Below the pieces are notes generated by a model. That model worked only from the letters and a program-made list of their open reading frames with translations. It made no database searches and was not told the DNA's origin. 64,000 nt of DNA from Girardinichthys multiradiatus (Eukaryota > Chordata > Actinopteri > Cyprinodontiformes > Goodeidae). Positions 35,701-48,633 of the stretch are shown piece by piece (position 1 is the first letter of the stretch; every line of letters starts with the position of its first letter). The DNA is taken from the NCBI RefSeq assembly GCF_021462225.1, contig NC_061811.1, forward strand, positions 9,139,663 through 9,203,662, given 5' to 3'. The translations under genes and the position numbers were made by a program.

Positions 35701-38700
35701 CTAAATGTGTGAGAATATGTTGAGGCTGAAGATGGGAGGATCCTATGGGCTCACCTGATAGTGAATAACATGTTGAACGTCGGGGATGTCGAGGCCCCGC
35801 GCGGCCACATCAGTCGTAAGAAGAACACAGCTGTGGGGAAAGGTTGGTACATCCAAAGTCAGAGACATGGGAACACTGGTCGGTTTCAACAGTTCAGATG
35901 AGATCAGATTCAAATTATGACAAGACATTTTCTCCCAGAGATACCTGAAGGCTGCAGGACTTACTTCTGTCTTTCAGCAAAGCGTTCCAGGTTTTTGAGG
36001 CGCTGTTTCTGGTGCATGTTGGCATGCAGAGCGAGAGGACTACAGTCCAAGATAACCAGAAGAGCAGTGAGCCTCTTGATGCATTCGATGCTGTTGGCGA
36101 ACACCATGGTGCGCCCAGGATACTGAATCAGGAAGTAGTACAGATAGAAGTCCTTCTCATCCTTCTGACAACAGATTTGTGTTTCAGTCAGGCTCTCCAC
36201 GGTGGCCTCCTTCCTGGTGAGGTCGATGACTTTCGGTTTGGACTTAATCCCCACCTTTTCCATCAGGATTTCCAGTTTGCTCCTGTTTTCCGGCTTCTTC
36301 TTCTTCTGAAGGACACGGCTGGGCAAACCGTGAACCATCGTTAGAGTGGCGGAGAACACGAATGTCTGTCTGGTGGGATTAAAGTGTGTGGTGTTCAGCA
36401 TCTCCAGGAGGCTCTCCAGCTCTTCAAAGTGACCTCTTTCTACCATGCGGTCGGCTTCATCAATGACCAGACACCTGCAGCACAACAGGGCAGCATCACT
36501 CAACAATTACCACACTTTTCAGAGATCTAGAGTATAAAGTATTGCTGTACACACTTTGGATTTTCTTAGATCATTTAAAAATATTTTTAAAGTAACTATT
36601 CTGCAGTTGCACCTGAAAATATTCAACTCCCACTGTGAAATAAGTTTTTAAAAATATACGCGATATATATGCGATCTGGAGGTTCACAATAAGTTGCTGT
36701 AAAAAAAGGATGTTGCAGCTGTTTTTTTTAAGAAAAGTCCCGAGACAAGACCATCAGCGGTCTCAGTGCCACAACACAACTTTGTTTTTCTGCCACTTCC
36801 AGGCAGCATAGCCTTTGTTCCTTTAAATTTGTAAAAAGTGCTTATAACTGGAACTCCAGGGACATTCAGCAGCTTTATATTTTTGTATCCTTTTCAGTTT
36901 GTGCAAGACAATAAAAGCTTTTCTGCAGTTTTTGGACAATTCTCTTGAATGAATGATATTTCTAACATGTTTAAAAATTTACCATCAGCAGTCAAGGTAT
37001 TCAGGGCAGTCTGATGCAACTAAGGTAGCTACTGATTGGTTGCATCAGGTGGACCTGAAAACAAACGTGGCTCTTATGAAATATTAAAGGGGGCTGAATA
37101 ATTTTGAGACTGCAGTAATCATGCTGGGGAAGCAGCATCAGAGACAGGGACCTAAAAAAGCCCAACAAGCTAATGAAGGCTGGCTCTGTTCTGGGGACTC
37201 CTCTAGAACCTCTGGAGATCATTGTACAAGGAAGGATTCTTCATTATGGAGCCCTAATCAAGAGAACAACTGTAGAAGCTGTGGTCTAAATGACCATAAA
37301 GTAGAAAATCATCACAACGCTACAGAGGCGGGTCTTAAAGGCAGTTTTCTGTGTAAACTTTATGTTTTTTCCCAATTTAAACTGAGTAGTATGCTGCTCT
37401 GTGGGTCTGGTGACTTTCTCAGGTTGCTGCCTCTTGGTTGGCAATCATGACTTCTTATAATAAAAAACTTTTTTCCCTCCATGTTTTAATATACATTTTA
37501 TGAACCTGTACCCAGAGGAATCTGAACTGTGACTCACTTCAGCTGTCTGAGGTTGAGCAGATGAGGATGCCGCTCCTTGATCAAGTCCCACAAACGTCCC
37601 GGAGTGGCTATGATTATCTCCGGCCTGCGCTTTAGCATCCTCCGTTGCTTCTGCTGAGCCATTCCACCCACCACTATGGCTGTTTGGATGTCTGCAGGAC
37701 AGGAAGACAGGCGGTGTGGGAGAAAGACAGAGATGACGAGTTTTCTTCTGACACTTCTTGGATTAGTAACTCCAACACAAAACACTGAATACAACTAAAT
37801 GCATCGGTGCTCTGACTGAGCTCGACAACAGTTATTATTCTACCATGAGCACCAACACGAATGTTTTTATCAGTTGGCCCCTGACTGGAGATCTAAATCA
37901 CGGTAAATTATCTTGAACACACTCACACGGATCTTTGTGTTTAATCACGACTTACCCGTGTATTTTGCGACAGCATCAATGTGGTGTTTGACCTGAACAG
38001 CCAACTCCCTGGTCGGAGTGAGAACCAGTCCGAGGAGAGGCTGGTTCTGCCCCTCATCGACCTTTCCTTTGAAATCAAACTCTGCGTCATCAATCACTCG
38101 AACACACCCAAGCTGCTCGTCCTGATCTTCACCCTCAGCGCCCTGTTCATCTTCATCAGAGCCTGCATTAGTCTGGTCCACTTCGCGTTCATCATCTTCT
38201 TCTGAAGGCTCCGTGCTGTCATCCTGTTGTTCTCCAGTTTTGGGGTCCTCTGTGTCACCTGGTTCGGTTGTTTTCCTCGAGCCGTTCTTCCACTCCAGGA
38301 TGGTGTGGATCATGGGAATTCCGAAAGCTAAAGTCTTCCCACTTCCTGCAATTACAAATCAGTTTCAGTGAACACCATTAAGGAAAGGTTTCTTGATGCA
38401 CCCCTCTGTGGCCACCTAAAATAGTCTTACCGGTCTCAGCCGCCCCCAGGATGTCCATACGGTCTCTGATAGCTGAAGGCAGAGCCAGAGCTTGAATGGA
38501 AGTGGGTGAAGTGAACCCCAGCCTGCTTAAAGCCTCCAGCACTGCAGATGGGACAAACAGGTCATTCCAAGCACTCACATCAGAATTTTTCTCCTCAGAA
38601 CCAGAAAGTGCTGCATTCGTCCAGTTCTTTCTCTGCTTTTTTGGAGGCTTTATCTGATCCTGTCTGGGTTCTTCTGGAAGTGATGGAGGTTTGATGCTTG

Positions 38701-39214
38701 TCTGTTTCTCTGTGACTGCAGGCTGCTCTGTTTTCTGGCTTGATTTCTTCTTTTTCTTCTTCTTTTCTCTTCTATTTGTGGTACTAGACTGAGCAGGTAC
38801 AGAGGTAGCAGCTGTTTCTTTCTCATTCTCTCCATCCTCCTCAATGGGTACTTCACTTTCCTGCATCACGTCCTTATTGGTGCCACAACTACCTGTCTCT
38901 GGATCATTTGCAGCCACTTTCTCGTGTTTCTTCTTCTTCTTCTTCTTCTTGGCAGGTTCGGCCGCTTCCTCTACAGCCTGCTCGGCTTCTCTCTTCTTTG
39001 CCTGTTTCTTTTCCTTTCTCACCTCTTTCGCAGCCTTCCCGCTGTTTACCAAACGGTAGGAGGTCAGCTCCTCGAAGCAGATCAAGTCCTGCAGGCCTTC
39101 CTGTGAGAACAGATGAGGATCCAGCTCCACGGGTTTCCATTTGCCTTTCATGTCGAAGCTCCGTCTGACCGAGGAAACCCGCTTATCTCCAGTTTTCCCC
39201 TTCTTTGGCTTCAT
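32768..39214 (-). CDS. ddx24: DDX24, DEAD-box RNA helicase
   Basis: Eight coding exons: 39214-38431, 38345-37956, 37691-37538, 36474-35965, 35830-35755, 33647-33459, 33273-33144 and 33051-32768, giving 838 residues (human 859). Helicase motifs in order: AETGSGKT (259-266, split across intron 1), PTREL, TPGR, DEAD (448-451), SAT (484-486), and HRSGRTAR as motif VI. The long Lys/Glu-rich N-terminus with poly-Lys runs and the acidic insert between motifs I and Ia are typical of DDX24. It acts in ribosome biogenesis and nucleolar RNA handling (family knowledge). The last intron is only 92 bp (33143-33052). Its acceptor, TGTCCACAG, lies beyond an A10 run that would otherwise look like a frameshift. 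Intron 5 is about 2.1 kb and contains a long polypurine tract. Confidence 0.95.
35095..35590 (+). repeat. Polypurine tract in ddx24 intron 5
   Basis: About 490 bp of almost pure A/G on the plus strand (GGAAGGAAGG, GAGGACAGAA and similar). The ORFs reading through it are low-complexity artefacts. The preceding intron part, 33660-35090, holds no recognised feature. Confidence 0.9.
36960..37460 (+). mobile_element. Probable transposon relic in ddx24 intron 3
   Basis: Contains GGGGGCTGAATAATTTTGAG and GCAATCATGACTTCTTATAA, phrases like those at ends of fish DNA transposons and LINEs. There is no readable protein, and the family is unresolved. Confidence 0.35.
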
Positions 39215-39274
39215 TTTTCTTCAAACTGGAACCAGTTTTCCCAACGTGCTGAACTACTTCCTGAGTCTTTATAT

Positions 39275-39283
39275 GCGCATGCG
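39275..39283. promoter_or_regulatory. NRF1-type site in the ddx24 promoter
   Basis: GCGCATGCG lies 60 bp upstream of the ddx24 ATG within a short GC-rich stretch (39271-39300). NRF1 sites of this form are common in promoters of ribosome-biogenesis and housekeeping genes (established). Use here is inferred. Confidence 0.55.
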
Positions 39284-39299
39284 TGCTGCGCCGGTTCGC

Positions 39300-40300
39300 G
39301 CTTTAAAACTAGGCCCAATTTCTTTAACGGGTATGTTTTAGGCGGAATACCCAGCGAAGATTATCAATAAGAACAGTTGACCTAAAGTGAAGCGGCTTCA
39401 GTCTGGTCAGACAGCACATGACACGAGGGCGCAGCCATGACAGTATCGTCACGTGGTTTGAAAAAACTTTATTCGTCCAACGACGTGAACAGTGAATCAG
39501 GATTGTCCCACTGCGCAGCAGATGACTTATTTTATGTTCAAAATTCCTAAAACAGGTAAACTTCTGTTATAAGAAACACATTTTTTGTTTCTGCAGTGGA
39601 GGCAGAAAACGATCCTCCACTGTAAACGAGGTCATGCTATACACTTCAAAAATTAAAACACTGTTTCTAGTAGTACTGCTGTACACACCGAATATATAAT
39701 ATACAATACAGAGTACTTTTTACCTTTATTATTCTATATTTTCTCCTAAATTATTCAACGCTCAACATATGCAGTGATATGAGCCATATGGGCAGTTGTC
39801 CAGGGTGGCATTTGAAAAATGAATCTGTCTCCTTGAACAGGTTTTCCACTGCTTTTATTTATCTGTAGTTAACTGGGAGTTAATAGGACGACTAGCTTGT
39901 ACCTTGTGCAAGACTGCACTGTATATTTATCCCACCCCTGAATCTCATTTTCTAATTTAAATTAGTTGGAGGGCGGCAGGAGGGTCTCGCCCAGACACCA
40001 TTCATGTGAGAACTGCCACTGACCCCCCTGTGCAAAGTATTATTATTGGCAAAATATAAAAGCCAACAGCTGTTTGCAATAAATAAAGCAAACAGGAGTA
40101 ATTTCAATGACTCGTCACTACTTATACAGGTAGTGGGTACTCCAAGTTAAACACTTTTACTGACAAGAATATTCTTAAAATAACCCCTTCATGACAAGCA
40201 TCTTTATACGGGGTGTCGTTTGTAAAGTTACACAGTCAACATTTTGAATAATTTAGCCTGTCAAATGAGAAGAAAAATGGCGGTTCATTTAAAGGTCATA
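39300..40300. other. Intergenic upstream of ddx24, no recognised feature
   Basis: Moderately AT-rich. I see no gene, splice-supported exon or clear repeat up to the foldback element at 40307. Confidence 0.5.
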
Positions 40301-40306
40301 TTTTCA

Positions 40307-40498
40307 CCATGTCATTCATACATTTAAAAATGTCACAGCTCCAACTAAACTAAATATTTGTCTTGCAAACTAAATACTTAGCTTGGAGATAAATAATTGG
40401 CATACTAACTAAATATTTAATTTGTAACTAAATATTTAACTTGCTAATTAAATATTCCGTTTGGAACTGTGACATTTCTAAATGTATGAATGACATGG
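40307..40498. mobile_element. Foldback-like element: 38-bp inverted repeats around six ~20-bp tandem units
   Basis: Arms 40307-40344 and 40461-40498 are inverted repeats matching at 36 of 38 positions, beginning CCATGTCATTCATACATTTA. Between them lie about six copies of a unit like AACTAAATATTTAACTTG (for example at 40345, 40366, 40402 and 40423). It has the structure of a MITE or foldback element. No coding capacity is seen. Confidence 0.65.
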
Positions 40499-40639
40499 AA
40501 ATTTTTTTCTCTAATGACAGGTTAAACAACTCAAAATATTGCTGTCAGTTTTTGAGTATGGCCACCATATCTTTAGTACTTTGTAGAGCATTGTTTTGCT
40601 GTTATGATCGGCTGCAAACATGATTCATAACTCAACGTC

Positions 40640-42240
40640 AACATCTGGCAGTGTTCATTAGAAATTGTAGCCCAGACCAATAGTTAATATGCATGAGGTT
40701 TTTATTTCCTTTAAAGAAAAAATATGCTTGAGTTTCCATAATGCAGCTGCCTTTTGCAAATCTAGACAGGTGACTATGATGGCCAGTAGTAGCTTCCAGG
40801 ACTTCCCCTGAGGCCAAGCCTTGGCGGATTTTGTGATATGCTTGGAATCATTGTCTAGTTCGAAGGTCAATGATAATGATGCCCAAGCATCTGCTTTCTC
40901 ACATGTGGCATGACATCTTTCATCCAGACCACACATGTTGCAAGCTTTCCAGGGCCAGAGAAAGCAAACCAACCCCAAAGCACCACTGAGCCACCACCAT
41001 GCTTCACTTAATAAAACAACAGATTTAAAGATCTGGTATTCCTTGCGTGCAAAATGAAAAATAAAAAAATCAAACACTTGACTTCAAGTTTGTGTGTGAA
41101 CGTTGCAACAGTATTTCTGCTGTGATAAACTGTTTCTGAGACCACAACATTCACAGTTTCAGTCCAACCTCAGTTCGTAACTTGGTGTGTCCTCATGAAT
41201 TGTCCTTTTTGACTATGTTTTTGTGATGTGTTGTCTTCATGCGTCAGAATAAATGGAGGGGTTGGATTATATTTACTAACGGGCTGTGTAGAAGATCTAA
41301 AAGTAAAATATCTTTACAAAGAAGGATAAAAAAAGATGGCAAAATGCTTAATGAAACATTTCTCACTTTGAAGTCAACATCAAATCTTCACAAGTGTCTA
41401 ATTCATGACAGATCATACAGTTAATTAAATCACAAATGCAAACCAGCAGCCCAATGTACACTATTATAAAGGGTTTCTTGTGAAGTTATCTGCATTAATA
41501 AACACCTGAATAAAGCATACATTTCTAAAATCTATTGAGAAAGTTTTAAAGTTTGAGATAAAGTTCTTTTTTGAATAGTCCTCATGCACCACTTGAAATT
41601 CAAGGTATAATACACCCAATGATGCATGATGTCCAATTTAGTGGACAGATGATTTTTGTCAATTTCCTCCCATTTGTGACAGTTATTTTGATCTTTAGTT
41701 GTTACTTGATGTTATATATTTTTTTTCCAGCCAGGTTCTGATTCTACAGAGGACTGGCAAGATATTCTGGAGGTGCTCTGTAGTTCTTATTGACAGCAAG
41801 ACATGGGGGTTTGGGGACATTTTGCACTTACACAGGATGGCCGGGAGGTGGCAGTGTATTGAGTGTCATAAAGTGGCTTTTTGAACCAGTGTAACACCAC
41901 CCGCACATGCTGCAGGATTAGGGCCATAATTATTCAAATCCCTGGCAGATTAAGATTCAAAACTATTTTTATTCAACCAAGAAGTTTGTTTCTCACTGGA
42001 GCAAAGACAGCAATCTGTCAAAAGATAATATAAAATAACTACTGATCAATGTTTTTCCACTCTTATTTTCACATTTTATCCATGGTGATGAAATCTTTGA
42101 AGTTGGAGGGACTCCAGGGCCACAACAAAATACAAATATTACTTCTAGTCAGAAGAAACATGGTGTTCCAATTAAATTACTTTAAACCTAAATCAGCGAG
42201 GTCTAAATAATTTTGGGCTCAACTATATACAAAGAAAATA
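40640..42240 (-). mobile_element. Tc1-like relic, family E
   Basis: Minus-strand remnants include DERCHATCEKADAWASLSLTF and ELDNDSKHITKSAKAWPQG, a decayed QDNDPKHTSK-type catalytic region. ATAATTATTCAAATCCCTGG and TTTTGGGCTCAACTATA near 41930-42230 look like the other terminus. The element is long and badly broken. Confidence 0.6.
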
Positions 42241-42696
42241 GCTTTTAGAGGCTGCCGTGACACCTCTAAAATTCAAAGGTTATCTAATCCAATATGCCCT
42301 TTGTCAATAGAAAGTTTACGTTTAATAGGAATCTTAATAGCTGATTAAAAACCTTTGTCAGTAACTGTTATGAAGCTTACTGTATGCTGCTGTAAGGTGT
42401 GGTCAGGTAACCCAGAGCCGGACAATACGATTTAAGTTGAAAAGGTTATATTTAACTTGCTTAAACGGTCAAGTAAGTAGATATTTAATGAAGGTATTTT
42501 CGTGTTTCAAGTAGGTCTTAAATTGAAATCACAATGGCTTTAAAAAGACTTAACTTACTGAATCTTGCAGAAACCATGTAAACACAACAAAGCAAAAGAA
42601 GAGTGGGATAAATGTTGGTTTAAAGAAAATGCATCACAATAGAACAGGCAATATGCACAGGCTACTACAGAGCTTAAACAGATACATGTGTAATAA

Positions 42697-44317
42697 CTAG
42701 TTGCTGGAGGGGTTAATAACTCTCCCCATGAACAAGAGGCAGTTTGTGTCCTCATGGTATATGAAGAAGAAGAAAGGTCTGTTGATGGTGAACATCCTGG
42801 GCAGAGAGTAGGGAATGATGCCGGTTGTGGTTGCAGCAGCTGCAGTTGTTCCCGTCTCGTCTACCTCCATCACAGCTTTGTGCCGCACCTGGGGTTTGAC
42901 AGTAGGGATAACAGTGTTCAGGTGGGAACATGCATGGATGTGGTTAGAACATGGAGAACTTTCAAACTAACCTCAGACACTCTGAGGCCCGCTTCCTTGC
43001 TGAGCCCTGTAAGGTTTGCTGAACTCCCGAAGAGGCTGACCATGCCCATGTCTGGCAGAAGATTGTGCAGGGAATACTCTTGCTCCATCTTGAACTTTGG
43101 CATGCTGACTTCCAGTCTTCTGCAAACAGAACATGGAACAATGTCTGTTAAACTTTTAAATCCATGCTGGAAAGTTTATTGACAATCTTGTATCTGGTTT
43201 ATGTTCAAAAGCACCACTCTGGACAAACAGAAAAAGCTACACAACGTGAAAATGGCTAATTTATAACGTATGATGGACAAGCAAGAACTGGACAAAGCAC
43301 AGAGAGAAAAGCAGTCCTGTCAGTTTTTAGTCACAGTAGGAACTTGCGTTTTGCGCAGCTCTTTGACCCAGCTCAGGAACTTCTCAGCAGTGATCTCATC
43401 ATCAATCACAGTGTAGTCAATGCCCTTGTTGGGCAGCAGGATAAGCATGGAAACACCTTCCTGGTATGGCAGTTTCAGCACTCTGGCTCCAAGGGGAACA
43501 TCTTCCATAGTATAGAACTTGTCCTCCTTAAACATCATGGGCACTTGAATTATATTGTAGTTGTCAATGTAAAAAGGGCCATTTCTGGTCAAATTGGAGT
43601 TAAAAGGCATCAGCCAGGTTCCTGTATTGGGGACAACATGGTTAGCTTGGATGTAAATATTCTGGGAACAAAGTTTGACTCACAAACAGGTCAATAAGCT
43701 GGATTCAATTTACCTTGGAAGAAAATACTGTTGATCAGCAGGAGCAAAGTCGTTTCATCAAGGGTGGAGAGCATTTTTGTAATTTTATCCTTGGTCTTCT
43801 GCCTGATGTATTCATTTATGTATCTGACACTCCCTTTTATGTCTGCAAAGTCTACGGTTTTAATGTCGGCATGGAAAAACGTCCTCATTTTGTCCTCAAA
43901 CGCCTTCTCGACCTCAAACTGCTGACGGATAAACAGGGCCATGCTTTGGTCCACTTTCAGAGAGCCGTTTTGCGCAATGTTCTCCTGAAGGAGCTGAAAA
44001 AGTCTTGGGATGAGTTCTGGCTGGTCGGCCATCTCCAGCTGCTGCAAGTTCAGTCCCCTCAGGATCTCCTGGTGTGTGCCACCACCAGAAGCCATCAGCA
44101 GAACGGCGAAACTGGTGGAAATGCTCAGAGGCGAGAAAAAGACGTTATTGTCGTGGTAGTTGGATATTTTTCTGTAAAGGTCCATGGCAAAATCCATGTT
44201 CTTGTAGGAAAGATCAGAGATGGTCATGTTTGGAAGTGCTGCTTGATGGACAGGAGCCAGGAAGCACATGTAGGTTAGAACGAAAATAAACGGCATTTCC
44301 AGTTTGTGTGTTCCCAT
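42697..44317 (-). CDS. serpina10: Clade A serpin, probably protein Z-dependent protease inhibitor (SERPINA10)
   Basis: Four coding exons: 44317-43714, 43621-43348, 43119-42972 and 42888-42697, giving 405 residues. The N-terminus is a hydrophobic secretion signal ending near HQAALPN. Serpin signatures include NVFFSPLSIS, a GTWL start to exon 2, VMEVDETGT at the hinge, and RPFFFFIYHE followed by FMGRVINP at the C-terminus. The reactive loop reads TTTGIIPYSLPRMF. Tyr-Ser at the presumed P1-P1' matches SERPINA10, the inhibitor of factors Xa and XIa with protein Z, and differs from the Met-Ser of alpha-1-antitrypsin. Exon 2 ends at a GC donor (AC|GCAAGT), in the phase 2 expected for this clade A intron. 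Another clade A paralogue is possible. Confidence 0.8.
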
Positions 44318-45037
44318 AATTATAGTCCAGAATTTAGAACCTGAAATATAAAAATGTTACTTTGTTAAGAGTGCTCACTTGAAGAGTAAGATTTAAATCA
44401 TCTACATTTGTCCCAACAAAAAAACTGTAATTTGGGGCTGAAATATTCTCCTAAGCTTAACTAACCGCCATACGTACCTTTCAGCTTGAGCCAGATGAGT
44501 TCTGTAAACTTCTTCTGTTATTTGGGGAAACAAAGTACAAGTGTGCACTGCTGGTTACATATTAACCACATGCAACAAAGTTAGGGGTAGACCTCCGCTT
44601 TCACCAGCACTGTCCCCGTTACACATAAATCTCTGCACTTTGCTCTTATTTACACCTGATATTGGGTACTGGGTTTACATTGGGGTGCATCAAAGATAAT
44701 GGCTGCAGATTTAGATCCACTTATTTGCTATTTTCTCTTGGTAAAAATAGGGAATCATCATCTGCAGCTGCCATCACAAGACCCAACAATTAAGTAAAAT
44801 AAAACACGCAGCAAATATTAGAATGAGTTAATATCACTTTAATCCTGCAACACTGAACATTATATTAAATGAAAGAATGTGTATCGCAAAATGAAACAAA
44901 CAAAGCCGGTTACTGTAAGAAAGAAGTGATTGAAAACAATGCAATGATAAAACATTGGATACTCTCACATAAGTGCATTTAAAAAGAAAAAATACAGCCA
45001 GTCCCAGCAAGCAACAGTGAAAACGTCACATCTTGCA

Positions 45038-45081
45038 GGAAGTCATGAAACACAGCAAGTCCTTTCCTTTTCATGACTTCC
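45038..45081 (+). other. 13-bp perfect stem hairpin upstream of serpina10
   Basis: GGAAGTCATGAAA and TTTCATGACTTCC pair perfectly around an 18-base loop. Function unknown. Confidence 0.7.
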
Positions 45082-45369
45082 ACCAGCTTTCAGTATAACC
45101 CCCCCACCCTGGTTCCAGTAAACCTGACTCAAACTGTTTTAATGCGCTGGTGTGGTCCGTCCAACAAAAGAGAACCTGATAACGGCCCTTAGAGTTTTGG
45201 ATCCAATAAGCTGCAACATTTGTGTTTGCTTTCTCTCTTTTGCTTTTCAGTTCAACAGATTATGTATCTTAATAACTATTTTCTATTATTTCTGAAGATC
45301 GTCAATCAGCAAATGACTTGCAAGAACCGTCTGCAACCACAATGCAAACCCATGTATCATGTAAGGTGG

Positions 45370-46690
45370 ATAAAAGCAGATATTTACACACACTGTAAAC
45401 ATTAAATCTGTCTTTTCCTGTTTCGGGTCAGCTAGGAATACCAATGTTATTTCTATTACGGTACTTCTTTTAGACGTTTACATACACTAAGATTACAAAG
45501 CCAATTTGGAAAAGCCCAGATGATGATGTCATTGCTTTTAAGCCTCTGGTAGGTTCATTCACAACATCTAAGGTTTACAGAAAGCAAATACCGGGGATGT
45601 CGTTTAAGGCAAGATCTTAAACACACTGCCTCCTTGTGTGACATCATGGGACAAAACATTTAAAGAAATCGATCAAGATATTATGTGGGTTTTGTGGACC
45701 TCCATAAGTCTGGTTAATCCTTGGCTATGATTTCCAGAGGCCTGAAAGAGCCATTTACTGGGTCAAACAATCAACAATTATCAGGCATTAACAGCACTGG
45801 AATGTCAAGCCACCATACCGTTCAGCAGTAGATTTGTGTCCAAGAGAATAATTAGGTGTTAAATGTCTGAATCAACCCGAGAACTAACGCAGCAGACCGT
45901 GTGAAGAGGCTGATTAGACGAGGCTGTTATTATCCACAGTAAACATAGTCCTGTATCAACAGGGGCTGAAAGGTCACTCGGTGTGGAAGACGTCATTACA
46001 TCAACAGCAACATAAAAAGCCAGATTTCAGTTTGTCCTGTGGTTTGATGAAACTAAAGTTTTGGTCATAACAGCCAGTTTGACATTTGGAGGAAAAAGGG
46101 AAAGCTTGTAAGCCTGCGGATATAATCCTAACTGTGGGGGGAGGGGTGGGAGCATCATGCTGTGAGGATGTTTTTTCTGCAGGAGGGACGGGTTTTCACA
46201 AAATGAAATAAAGAAAGCACAATACGGAGAAATGTTGAAGCAACAAGATATCAGCAAAGACCTTAAAGCTGAGGCACAAATAGGGCTTCTGAATAGAGAA
46301 TAACCGTAAACATACCACCAAACTAGTGGCTTATGGTCCACATAGTCTACGTTTTAGAGCAGCCCTCACAAATTCCGGATCTCAGTACCATAGAAAATCT
46401 GTGGGTAAAGCTGAAAAGGTGTGTGAGCAGTGAGGCCCATAAACCCGCACCAGTTCTGTCAGGAGGAATGGGTCAAAATTCCAGCAAACTATTGTGAGAA
46501 GCTTGTAGAAGGAAACCTGAAATGTTTGACCTGAATCATAAAGTTTAAAGGGAAATTCTACCAAAATCCCTTATTATTCCAATATGTACATATAATCCCA
46601 ACCAAGGTTTTGTCTGGTTTTATGTCAGACAGTCAGTTAAATGTCTATTCTTACAGTGTATGTAAACATCTGGTTTCTACTTTACATTAT
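45370..46690 (+). mobile_element. Tc1-like family B relic, near full length
   Basis: About 1.3 kb with recognisable ends (GCAGATATTTACACACACTG and GTATGTAAACATCTGGTTTC) and the transposase body between: CTTGTGTGACATCATGGGAC, GTGAGGATGTTTTTTCTGCA and GGAGGAATGGGTCAAAATTC. All frames are broken. Lies between serpina10 and atxn3. Confidence 0.8.
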
Positions 46691-46699
46691 TCAGCCAAA

Positions 46700-48600
46700 T
46701 TAAAGTAATTAAACAAGTATTTTAGGGGCAGTAAAATTACATATTTCCATTATCTACAGTTAACATACTAAACTGGCTTTCCTTCTTAGTTCACTAAGTG
46801 CTTTTTGAGAGATTTTAACTGAATGTCAAGATTTAAATGACAGTAGAAAAACCTGTACTTACTCTCTGTCCACAGTGGACCCTTGTACTGTATTCATTTA
46901 ATGTCAACTTGTACATTTAAAGAAAGGAATAAAGTGACGACATCAACATGTATTCTGAAAGCAGTTGGAGTAAAATGATCACTGAGATCAGGAACAAACC
47001 ATCCACAGACATTAATGTTTCAGACCAAAAGACACTTTGGTGCAGCGTGAAATTGTTGGATTATTTCAAACTATAAAGGAGTTGTGATGATGGATTAGGC
47101 CTCCTGATCATTTCTTTGTTCCACAAACCCAAACCTAACAGCAGGAGGGGTTGTCCTATAAAGCTTTTATCTGTATCCAAAACCTTGGTCTCTTATGGCT
47201 TTCATAGAATGCCTAGCTCCGTTTTTTACCTCCAACTCAAGCCCATTCCATGTTTTTTTGTCTTTCCAGGTCTCCCTAAAAAACAAAAGAACTGGAATAA
47301 AAAAAAACAAAAAAACTGTATTCAATAGAAAAGAAGGCGCCATGGTAAAAAAGGCAATTGCAATCTTGGATTTACTGCATCATGAGTCCTCTTGAGCCTA
47401 GTGGTGACCCCTTTCCCCCACTTTCCAAGTGCTTCACCGAGTCACATCAAAGTGCTGCCGCTTCGTTGTCACTCTTCTCTTCTCTCTGGTCGGTCAGTGA
47501 ACTAACACAGGAAACCAAGTCCTTACGTCCTTATATTTGCATATGCAAAAGGTTAGAGGAGGGATAAAGCTGCCCCAGTCAGGGGTTTCTGATCCAGGCT
47601 GCTGGTTAACAACACAAACTTTTCACGATTTCACTGGCTGGACTCTTGCTGTTGGTATTCCTCTGAGGCGTTGTTTGCTGATCCTAGTTAAAGTGGTCAG
47701 CTCAGGTTAATATTTAAGGACACATGTTGAATTAAAATACTTTTATAATACATTCAAAATCTTAGAATTGGGGAAAAAACTGCAAGTGTTCATATTTAAT
47801 ACATTTAAGCTCAAAAGAGCTGTTCATCAGCTGATTAACACCTGAAGAAAGTGGTGTCTAAACTTTCTGCTAAATGCACCAAATTATCAAGTTAAAAGTT
47901 CTCCACAAAAATTCGATTATTTTACTTTTCTATTAAAAAAAGAAAAAAACTTGTATTGTAATTTTTTTTGAACCTGCTCAATAATAAACTAAAGCAAGTC
48001 TGATTTTTGTAGAAAATTGATCTGTAAATTACATTAAAAGTGTCTATCGTATCGGCCTTATCAAAGGGATGTTTAATAAAGTTTTAATAAAATTCTATTC
48101 ATGTTCAGCAACAAAGCAGGATTTGGGTGATTCTTTTCACCAACACATGCTGTGTTTTGCCAAGTTTAATTATTCCGCTATTATTTACTGCTTTTGAGTA
48201 AAATATGTGTGGTAATATTAATCATGAAATTTTATAAAAGACAAAATAAGAGAAAAATTTGTCAACTGTCCAGCTATAGTGGGGGGTTGAGTACCGCACA
48301 AGTTTTAATCTTTAACGAGAAAAAAACATATTTTGCATGTTCTCCTAAACTAAATCCCATTGAAAACACTTTGTCCTTCGCCACATGGAGCAACGTTCCC
48401 ACCAGCCTACCAGAAACACTCGCATCAAGCAGAGCAAAACACACGTTTTAGGTAATCCACAAGAACAGCTGGATCGCTCAGTACTCAGTCCTTTTTAGAC
48501 ACTTTCCCTTCTGTTTTTATGCTTTTTGACAGCAATGGTGTTAAACCTTTGATCATCTGATGAACAGGCCTGTTTGAGTTTAATTTAAGTTTTGAATAGA
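46700..48600. other. atxn3 downstream region; terminal exon not found
   Basis: Searched on the minus strand for an exon carrying a third ubiquitin-interacting motif (EEDMLQAAV-type) in phase 1. None was seen. A short plus-strand Tc1-like scrap (KLNPIENTLSFATWSNVP) lies near 48345-48400. Confidence 0.4.
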
Positions 48601-48633
48601 TTTAACAATCTACTTGTTTTGTCTTTGTTCTTA

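Noticed and set aside
47440..47520. Candidate atxn3 terminal exon on the minus strand
   Set aside because: A short Glu/Ala-rich reading exists, but the acceptor gives a stop in phase 1 and there is no UIM pattern.
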